Shown here in pieces: positions 1 through 4,873 of a stretch of 5,238 nucleotides of DNA. Below the pieces are notes generated by a model. That model was not told where the DNA came from and searched no databases. It worked only from the letters and a program-made list of their open reading frames with translations. The position numbers and the translations under genes are program-made. Location: positions 1-5,238 of the forward strand of contig CADBAC010000204.1 in the NCBI GenBank assembly GCA_902792495.1. Reading direction: 5' to 3'. Within the stretch, counting starts at the first letter, position 1. Every line of letters begins with the position of its first letter. The DNA comes from Ruminococcus flavefaciens. Its GTDB lineage: Bacteria; Bacillota; Clostridia; Oscillospirales; Ruminococcaceae.

Positions 1-17
1 GCATTTTTTTTGCTGAT

Positions 18-61
18 AAAAAGCTGAGAGAGGAACATTTCATGGAATGCTCCTCTCTCAG
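18..61 (-). terminator. Intrinsic terminator of the TPR-like gene
   Basis: The arms 24-39 and 46-61 form a 16-bp stem with a 6-nt loop (40-45). Read on the minus strand the only non-Watson-Crick pair is a G-U. The minus-strand transcript then runs into five U residues (18-22). No T-run follows on the plus strand, so it acts one way. It lies about 50 nt past the stop of the 233-aa gene and closes that unit. Confidence 0.88.
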
Positions 62-110
62 AAATTACATATAAAATCTATAAAAGTAAATTAATCCGAT
101 CCGCAAGGTA

Positions 111-812
111 TCATAATATGCCGTTAGCTGCGTCTTCGATGCGCTGTTCGTAGTATTCCTTGCCCCAGCTGAACTCGAAATTGCTGAACAGGTTCAGGCA
201 GCTTCTTGCATTTTCGAGAGCGCCTTCCAGTCCTTCTTCGTCCTCTGCCTTAGCGAAGATATACACGACGGTGATGAATATTTCCAGAAGCTTGACATCG
301 TTCTTGCCCTGCGGCTTATAGCCGAACTTCAGAAGCTTCAGAGCCTGATCGGGCTTCTTTGCGGCGCAGTCGGTGAGCGCAAGAGCCATGTACAGATCAG
401 CCTGCTGCTTGATATCCACCTTTTCGGAATGCTTCTGCATGAAGTTGATATTTTCGGTACGGAAATCAACTGCATCACGCCATTTTCCCAGAAGGCTGAG
501 TATCCTGAGAGTTTCTACGCAATATGCAAATTTCTCAGCACCGCCCAGCTTTTTATCGCCCAGCTGTTCAAGGTAGAAATATGCAGTTTTATAATCATGT
601 ATCCTTTCATACAGCACAGCCAGCTGTACCATATCGAAAGGATTCGGTTTCTTGACATTATCAACGAAAGTGTCCGCATACTGCTCACAGAGGTCTTTTG
701 TATAACCCGTATTGGCATAGGTAAAATAAACCTCTTCATATTTTTTCATCTCTGCGTTATGGGACGGACGAAGTGAAAATGACATTTTCTTTCTGTCTAT
801 TGGTGAGATCAT
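111..812 (-). CDS. TPR-like helical-repeat protein, function unknown
   Basis: This 233-aa cytoplasmic protein has no signal peptide or membrane segment. I do not recognise a named family. After a short basic N-terminus (MISPIDRKK), most of it reads as paired amphipathic helices like degenerate tetratricopeptide repeats. Examples lie at about residues 57-84 (LAVLYERIHDYKTAYFYLEQ), 92-118 (helix, LLGKW turn, helix) and 136-163 (LYMALALTDCAAKKPDQALK), with the small-residue and aromatic spacing of TPR motifs. Such folds usually bind proteins or peptides, so a scaffold or regulatory role is inferred only. The ATG at 812 is supported by AAAGGAGG at 821-828, 8 nt upstream. The gene has its own promoter and terminator and is divergent from the two-component operon. 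The product is probably complete; the biological role is open. Confidence 0.85.
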   Translation of the reverse strand: MISPIDRKKMSFSLRPSHNAEMKKYEEVYFTYANTGYTKDLCEQYADTFVDNVKKPNPFDMVQLAVLYERIHDYKTAYFYLEQLGDKKLGGAEKFAYCVETLRILSLLGKWRDAVDFRTENINFMQKHSEKVDIKQQADLYMALALTDCAAKKPDQALKLLKFGYKPQGKNDVKLLEIFITVVYIFAKAEDEEGLEGALENARSCLNLFSNFEFSWGKEYYEQRIEDAANGIL

Positions 813-819
813 GGGTCAC

Positions 820-828
820 CCCTCCTTT
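820..828 (-). promoter_or_regulatory. Ribosome binding site of the TPR-like gene
   Basis: The minus strand reads AAAGGAGGG here, nearly the full anti-16S sequence, 7-8 nt before the ATG at 812. It fixes the start at 812 rather than at the ATG ten codons in. Confidence 0.85.
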
Positions 829-834
829 ATATAT

Positions 835-919
835 CGGGCTGTTCCGTCATAAAGGTCTGCCCGGACATATATTTACCCATTATTGCTCCGCCACCTGAAC
901 CTTGCCTGCAAATGACGGA
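835..919 (-). promoter_or_regulatory. Candidate structured mRNA leader of the TPR-like gene
   Basis: The minus-strand leader contains TCCGTCAT (912-919), which pairs perfectly with ATGACGGA (843-850) across 61 nt. Nested inside is AAGGT pairing with ACCTT. A third pairing, CGGGC (859-863) with GCCCG (835-839), crosses the outer stem, so it would form a pseudoknot or an alternative fold just upstream of the Shine-Dalgarno. I compared it by memory with common riboswitch consensus sequences (TPP, THF, ZTP, cyclic-di-GMP, fluoride) and recognise none. It may be a cis-regulatory RNA, but chance pairing is not excluded. Confidence 0.3.
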
Positions 920-978
920 CAATTTTCAATTGACAGAGCAATAGTAAATATCTGATTAAATAATTACCTGTATAAATT

Positions 979-1007
979 ATTTTATCACAAATTCAATACT
1001 TAGTCAA
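979..1007 (-). promoter_or_regulatory. Sigma-A-type promoter of the TPR-like gene
   Basis: On the minus strand TTGACT (1002-1007) is separated by exactly 17 nt from TAAAAT (979-984). Transcription would start near 972, giving a leader of about 160 nt before the ATG at 812. A 10-bp palindrome, AACAATTGTT (1006-1015), overlaps the edge of the -35 box and could be an operator, but in DNA this AT-rich it may be chance. Confidence 0.7.
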
Positions 1008-1120
1008 CAATTGTTATACTCATAACACAAAAACTGTTGAAAAGCACAAAAAACAAGATAATTTTTTTCTAAATAAAATCTTTTATCATTTTTCTGATTT
1101 AAGCTTATTTCAAGTTTTTA

Positions 1121-1129
1121 TGTTATAAT
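1121..1129 (+). promoter_or_regulatory. Extended -10 promoter of the two-component operon
   Basis: The sequence TGTTATAAT is a perfect extended -10 element (TG-N-TATAAT). No good -35 box lies 16-18 nt upstream, as is usual for extended -10 promoters. A second TATAAT follows at 1134-1139. Transcription would begin near 1136 (or about 10 nt later), so the mRNA leader would contain the whole repeat-like segment at 1181-1317. The 974-1120 stretch between the divergent promoters is very AT-rich and shows no gene. Confidence 0.65.
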
Positions 1130-1180
1130 AGTATATAATGGATATTTATAGGCGGAGCATTGTCCGCTGTGACATAAATA

Positions 1181-1317
1181 AAGGCAACACTGCACAAAGC
1201 CCGCCTGACGGCTTTGCACTGAATCTGTGGCGCCCGAAGGAAGTGCCCTTGGGGTACATATTTTCCGCCATCTTGCACAGAAATTCCTTGACATACGATA
1301 GTATGCCTGCGGAATTT
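1181..1317 (+). repeat. Hairpin-rich repeat-like element in the response regulator leader
   Basis: The segment starts with AAGGCAACACTGCACAAA, matched 17/18 at 3943-3960. It folds into nested stems. CAAAGCC/GGCTTTG pairs 1195-1201 with 1210-1216. TGGCG/CGCCA (1228-1232 with 1266-1270) encloses CCCGAAGG/CCTTGGGG (1233-1240 with 1247-1254, one G-G mismatch). AAATTCC/GGAATTT (1281-1287 with 1311-1317) encloses CATAC-GATA-GTATG (1292-1305). It abuts coding sequence for the first receiver strand and appears to have replaced the normal start codon and ribosome binding site. No long terminal inverted repeat or transposase is visible. It also carries a TTGACA (1288-1293) without a matching -10. A dispersed miniature element is my inference; exact ends are uncertain. 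Confidence 0.5.
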
Positions 1318-1987
1318 ACTGGTTGTTGAAGATGAAGTTCAGCTCGCTGACGCTCTCAGCGAGATACTGAAAAGAAATATGTATAACGTCGATACCGTTT
1401 ACGATGGCATTGACGGACTTGATAATGCCATGACGGGAGTTTATGACTGTATCATTCTCGACATCATGCTCCCAGGAATGAACGGTATCGAAGTTCTGCG
1501 CAATCTTAGACAGGAACATATCAACACTCCTGTTCTTCTGCTTACTGCAAGGAGCGAGGTCGAGGACAAGATCAACGGTCTTGACTGCGGTGCCGACGAT
1601 TACCTTACAAAGCCTTTCATTACAGGCGAACTCCTTGCAAGAGTACGTGCCCTGACAAGGCGCAAGGGCGAGATAGTGGACGATAGCAACCTTGACTTCA
1701 ACGGTCTCACCCTAAACAAAGACACCTGTTCTGTTATATGGAAGGGCAGCGATGTCAAGCTGAGTCTGAAGGAATATCAGATCATGGAACTGCTGATATC
1801 AAATCCACGCAGGATACTGCCGAAAGAGCGTATCATCGAAAAGATATGGGGATACGAAAGCGATGTGGAATACAACAATATCGAAGTGTACATATCTTTC
1901 CTGCGCAAGAAGCTGGCATCCATAAGCGCACCCGTTCAGATAAAAACAGCAAGAGGTATAGGTTATTCACTGGAACAGGAGGGATGA
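1307..1987 (+). CDS. OmpR-family response regulator, 5' end abnormal
   Basis: This is the DNA-binding partner of the kinase that follows. Counting from the CTG at 1307, the receiver domain (about 1-115) has the acidic pair E8/D9, phospho-acceptor D52 in ILDIMLPGMNG, T80 in LLLTAR and K102 in YLTKPF. The C-terminal winged helix (about 130-224) has the usual LSLKEYQIMELL, VYISFLRKKL and TARGIGYSL motifs. At about 226 aa it has normal family length only if the reading goes back to 1307. That frame has no ATG, GTG or TTG before ATG 1379, no Shine-Dalgarno and a TGA at 1289-1291. A start at ATG 1379 (202 aa) would lose strand 1 and D9, which bind the metal needed for phosphorylation. Either a CTG start, a one-base frameshift from ATG 1303, or a damaged gene would explain this. 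The body is intact, so decay, if any, is recent. Confidence 0.8.
   Translation: MRNLLVVEDEVQLADALSEILKRNMYNVDTVYDGIDGLDNAMTGVYDCIILDIMLPGMNGIEVLRNLRQEHINTPVLLLTARSEVEDKINGLDCGADDYLTKPFITGELLARVRALTRRKGEIVDDSNLDFNGLTLNKDTCSVIWKGSDVKLSLKEYQIMELLISNPRRILPKERIIEKIWGYESDVEYNNIEVYISFLRKKLASISAPVQIKTARGIGYSLEQEG
1977..1983 (+). promoter_or_regulatory. Ribosome binding site of the histidine kinase
   Basis: AGGAGGG lies 8 nt before the ATG at 1992 and overlaps the last codons of the response regulator, which suggests coupled translation. It supports 1992 over the nearer ATG at 1984, which runs into a TGA after two codons. Confidence 0.85.
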
Positions 1988-1991
1988 TCTG

Positions 1992-3944
1992 ATGTTCAGA
2001 AAAGCTCAGTTAAAGCTTTTTGCGATCATAACAAGTATCCTTTTAGCGGTTTTCATAGGACTTCTTGTAGCGGTAAACGTCATTACCGAACAGGCCATGA
2101 ACCGACAGTCGGAATTTGTTCTTAAACAGATAGCCGCATCACTGGAATATGACGATCTGTTCCATCAGTTCATACTCAGCCGTCCTGATGTCTATGATCC
2201 CGGAAAATTCGACATCTGGAAAAATGAGCCTCCGCCGAGGCCGACTGAAACGGATGCAGAAGAAGTATCGACCACAACTGAAACAACTACCGAAACCACC
2301 ACTACAGAAACCACTTCGACTACCGTTACAGAAACAGAACAGCCAACAGAACCCGAAGATATCCGGGAGGAGATCATCGAGGAAGAACAGCAGGAATACA
2401 ACGAACCCGAAAACAATCCCGAACCTCCTCAGCAGCAGCAGCCTGCTGAGACCGATCCGCCTGCACAGAGTCAGAATCCGCCTGAAGAAAATCACGACAG
2501 CGGCAATACTCAGGGCGGCGGAAACGAGCATAAGCAGGATTGGAAAAATCCCTGGGGAGATTTTCAGCCTCCTACGGCGCCGAATCAGGGTGGAAACAAC
2601 AACGGTCAGAACGGCGGTATGTGGACACCGTGGGGATGGGGTTACTGGCCTCCTGTTTACCCGAACTACGGCTGGGACAGTCAGTTCAAGGAACATGATG
2701 ATGACGACGACGATCATGACGACAAATACTACTACAAACAAAGCGCTTCCGATGACTTTGAAGGCGGTATAGTTGCGCTTGCAAATACTGTAACTACTGA
2801 CCCTTCTGCAAAGAAGACAACATCCGCAGAGACCACCACATCAAAAGGCAAGGAAGACAAACCTCCTGTGCCGCCCGATGATAAAAAAGAAACTCCGCCC
2901 GATGAGCATAAAAACTCAGAAGAAAAGCGGATAGAGCCGATACCGAAGACTCTCGGAAAAGTGGATTTCTTTGCGGTAATGGCCGACAAAAACGGCAAAT
3001 TCAAAGCTACACTCAATAACGATGATCTTTCGGATGAGACCGCTCAGTCTTACATAAGCGCTATCATGGAAAAGGACGTTGACACAGCTATGCTCAACTC
3101 CTTCCAGTTTTTCCGTACATCCAAAAAGAACGGCACACTGATAGTTTTCACCGATAAGAGCGGCGAACTTGATGTTCTCAAGCAGCTGAAAAAAATAACA
3201 ATAATCATTGGTATCATAAGCACTATCATACTTGCCGCTGCCGCTTACTTCCTCAGCAAGAAGTCCATCGAGCCTATCAAGATAGCTTTCGACCGTCAGA
3301 AACAATTCGTATCCGATGCCAGCCATGAACTGAAAACTCCGCTTACTGTAATATCCACCAATGCGGATGTACTCGAAGGCGAAATAGGCGAAAACAAATG
3401 GCTCAGCTATATCAAATCACAGACCGAAAGAATGAGCGTTCTTGTCAACGACCTGCTGAGCCTGACAAGACTTGAGAATAATTCTTCCAAGTTCATGGTT
3501 GCGGAATTCGATCTTAGCAAGGCTATCGAGAATACCGCCCTCCCCTTTGAATGTCAGGCATTTGAGCAGAACAAGAAGTTCATAATCGACGTTGACAAGG
3601 GCATAAAGATCACAGGAAGCGAACAGCATCTGAAACAGATGGCGGCTATATTCATCGACAATGCCCTGAAATATTCCAACGACGGCGGAACTGTCAAGGT
3701 AATGCTGAAGCGACAGGGCGATAAGAAGATATTCTCCGTCTACAACACAGGACAGGGTGTCAAGGACGAGGACAAGAACAAGATATTCGAGAGATTCTAC
3801 AGAAGCGACGAATCACGAAACCGCTCAACAGGCGGCTACGGCCTCGGACTTGCTATTGCAAAATCTATCATAGATAAGCATAAATTCAAGATAAACGTCC
3901 TCAACCAGCAGGGCAAGAGCATCTGCTTCGTCGTGACGATGTAA
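1992..3944 (+). CDS. Membrane sensor histidine kinase with long low-complexity sensor insert
   Basis: This 650-aa kinase senses an unknown outside signal and should phosphorylate the regulator encoded 4 nt upstream. Membrane helices lie at about 9-31 and 402-421. The kinase core has the H-box FVSDASHELKTP (H445), N-box FIDNALKYS (N557), G1-box NTGQG (585-589), F-box FERF (599-602) and G2-box GGYGLGL (614-620). The first G1 Asp is Asn; this also occurs in other Firmicutes kinases, so activity is still likely. No full HAMP domain is seen, only about 20 residues between helix 2 and the H-box. The outside part (32-401) ends in a small folded domain (about 321-398, GKVDFFAVMADKNGKF to LIVFTDKSGEL), resembling the short PAS-like sensors of clostridial kinases. 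Before it, about 75-315 is low-complexity: Thr/Glu (93-120), Pro/Gln/Glu (121-165), Gly/Asn (171-209), Trp/Tyr/Pro (211-228) and HDDDDDDHDD (235-244). The signal is unknown. Confidence 0.93.
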   Translation: MFRKAQLKLFAIITSILLAVFIGLLVAVNVITEQAMNRQSEFVLKQIAASLEYDDLFHQFILSRPDVYDPGKFDIWKNEPPPRPTETDAEEVSTTTETTTETTTTETTSTTVTETEQPTEPEDIREEIIEEEQQEYNEPENNPEPPQQQQPAETDPPAQSQNPPEENHDSGNTQGGGNEHKQDWKNPWGDFQPPTAPNQGGNNNGQNGGMWTPWGWGYWPPVYPNYGWDSQFKEHDDDDDDHDDKYYYKQSASDDFEGGIVALANTVTTDPSAKKTTSAETTTSKGKEDKPPVPPDDKKETPPDEHKNSEEKRIEPIPKTLGKVDFFAVMADKNGKFKATLNNDDLSDETAQSYISAIMEKDVDTAMLNSFQFFRTSKKNGTLIVFTDKSGELDVLKQLKKITIIIGIISTIILAAAAYFLSKKSIEPIKIAFDRQKQFVSDASHELKTPLTVISTNADVLEGEIGENKWLSYIKSQTERMSVLVNDLLSLTRLENNSSKFMVAEFDLSKAIENTALPFECQAFEQNKKFIIDVDKGIKITGSEQHLKQMAAIFIDNALKYSNDGGTVKVMLKRQGDKKIFSVYNTGQGVKDEDKNKIFERFYRSDESRNRSTGGYGLGLAIAKSIIDKHKFKINVLNQQGKSICFVVTM

Positions 3945-3960
3945 GGCAACACCGCACAAA
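3943..3960 (+). repeat. Second copy of the 18-nt element end
   Basis: AAGGCAACACCGCACAAA matches 1181-1198 at 17 of 18 bases. It begins inside the TAA stop codon of the kinase gene (3942-3944) and ends at the first bases of the terminator stem. The rest of the 1181-1317 element is not present here. It may be a solo end, a remnant or the shared edge of a larger repeat family. Confidence 0.6.
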
Positions 3961-3998
3961 AACCCATAAAGAAGTTTTGTCTTCTTTATGGGTTTTCT
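3959..3998 (+). terminator. Bidirectional intrinsic terminator between convergent operons
   Basis: The arms 3959-3974 and 3981-3996 form a perfect 16-bp stem with a 6-nt TTTTGT loop. The plus-strand transcript ends in TTTTCT, and the minus-strand transcript ends in five U residues. It closes the two-component operon 14 nt after its stop and can also stop the terD-AIM24 transcript coming the other way. Confidence 0.9.
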
Positions 3999-4121
3999 AT
4001 TGTTATCAGGCAGTAATATCGTCGGTCAAGCCGAGGGGAGCGCTTGATAAACAGCCGTAAAGCGTTGCTTCGCTCGCTTTACTACCTCTCAGGACTCTGG
4101 TGTATGGCGTCGCCGCACTTT
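3999..4121. other. Gene-free stretch with two hairpins between convergent genes
   Basis: No credible gene is visible. Two perfect inverted repeats lie here: TCAAGC/GCTTGA (4026-4031 with 4042-4047, 10-nt loop) and GTAAAGCG/CGCTTTAC (4057-4064 with 4075-4082, 10-nt loop). Neither is followed by a T-run. This would be the 3' untranslated region of the minus-strand operon if that is terminated at 3959-3996. It is richer in GC than the other intergenic DNA here, which fits a repeat remnant, but this is not shown. Confidence 0.4.
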
Positions 4122-4856
4122 TTATCTTCTCGGTGAAGGACGTGAGCCTGTAACACGGCCGTCCATAGATACGTCAACTCCTGACATACGCTCGGTAGGC
4201 TGAATTATGATAGTTGCCGGGTTATGCTGTGCCCACTCAAACATATAGGATTCGCCTGAACTTTGTCCGATGAAGTTTCGCCATGAGATATCGGTTCTGA
4301 ATTCGGGGTCTGAGCCTATCCAGCACACAACAGCATCTGGGTCAGCTTCAATAGTCGAGCCGTTCTGAACATTGCTGAGAACAAGCGGATTGCCGTCAAC
4401 GAGGACAGCCACGAATGCGTTAGGGCCGTTTCCTGTGAGAGTCGATGTAGCAAGGCCTTTCTGCGAAATAACGCCCTGTGCAAGGAAGCGGACGTTGTAC
4501 TTGCAGTCTCTTGAAAATGCAAGGATATTCTCGCTTTCCACGGAAATAGTCTCATTCTGCTGAAGCTTGTACACAACAACGTGCTGCTGGTTATTAGCGT
4601 AATATGTAATGCTGTCGCCGTTGAAATCCACCTTCATAAGCGGCAGATTCTCACCTGCGAAACGTCTTGTCAGCTGACCGAGAAAGGCACGTCCTGCATT
4701 CTCTTCGGGGCCAAGCATGACTTTAGTGAAGTTGTAATTTTTAGCACCGTAGCATTCGCCTCCGATAAAAGCGCCTGCCTTGGTATATATAAAATCTCCG
4801 CCGCCCTGACAGGTCACCATCAGGCACAGCTCATTAAGAGTTTCAAATTTTATCAC
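4122..4856 (-). CDS. AIM24 family protein
   Basis: This 244-aa protein matches the AIM24 family by overall pattern and length. Members are all-beta proteins named after a yeast mitochondrial protein, and their bacterial biochemical role is not settled. Family-like features are the N-terminal FIYTKAGAFIGG, the central YKLQQNETISVESENILAFS (about 96-115), the Gly-rich TGNGPNAFVAVLVDG (141-155) and the C-terminal SYMFEWAQHNPATIIIQP (203-220). There is no signal peptide or membrane segment, so it should be cytoplasmic. The start is GTG at 4856, with AAGGA (4866-4870) 9 nt upstream. It follows a TerD-family gene by 17 nt and is surely co-transcribed, so a role in the Ter-type stress response is inferred from context. 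Cys residues occur at 11, 16, 35, 118 and 178, without a clear metal motif. Confidence 0.88.
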   Translation of the reverse strand: MIKFETLNELCLMVTCQGGGDFIYTKAGAFIGGECYGAKNYNFTKVMLGPEENAGRAFLGQLTRRFAGENLPLMKVDFNGDSITYYANNQQHVVVYKLQQNETISVESENILAFSRDCKYNVRFLAQGVISQKGLATSTLTGNGPNAFVAVLVDGNPLVLSNVQNGSTIEADPDAVVCWIGSDPEFRTDISWRNFIGQSSGESYMFEWAQHNPATIIIQPTERMSGVDVSMDGRVTGSRPSPRR

Positions 4857-4865
4857 GATCTTTCT

Positions 4866-4870
4866 TCCTT
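4866..4870 (-). promoter_or_regulatory. Ribosome binding site of the AIM24 gene
   Basis: AAGGA on the minus strand lies 9 nt before the GTG at 4856, within the 17-nt gap after the terD stop. It decides for the GTG start, as no in-frame ATG is near. Confidence 0.7.
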
Positions 4871-4873
4871 TCT

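Noticed and set aside
835..919. Assignment of the minus-strand leader to a known riboswitch class
   Set aside because: The conserved core sequences I remember for TPP, THF, ZTP, cyclic-di-GMP and fluoride riboswitches are not present, so only a generic structured leader is reported.
1288..1317. Outward promoter in the repeat element beginning TTGACA at 1288
   Set aside because: The -35 is perfect but no hexamer 16-18 nt downstream resembles TATAAT (GGAATT or GAATTT), and a start there would fall within or after the coding start of the regulator.
1138..1329. 63-codon plus-strand reading frame that crosses the repeat-like element
   Set aside because: Its ATG overlaps the second TATAAT and would lie at or before the transcript start, it has no ribosome site, and the peptide follows repeat hairpins rather than any recognisable protein pattern.
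2274..2340. Possible CRISPR-like or tandem repeat of ACNGAAACNACN units
   Set aside because: The units are short, unspaced and in the kinase frame. They encode the Thr/Glu linker and are ordinary coding low complexity.
2139..2772. Long open frames on both strands (about 200 codons each) overlapping the kinase
   Set aside because: They are shadows of the low-complexity region. Their products are skewed runs of Arg, Val, Phe or Thr produced by repetitive codons, and the kinase frame is certain from its motifs.
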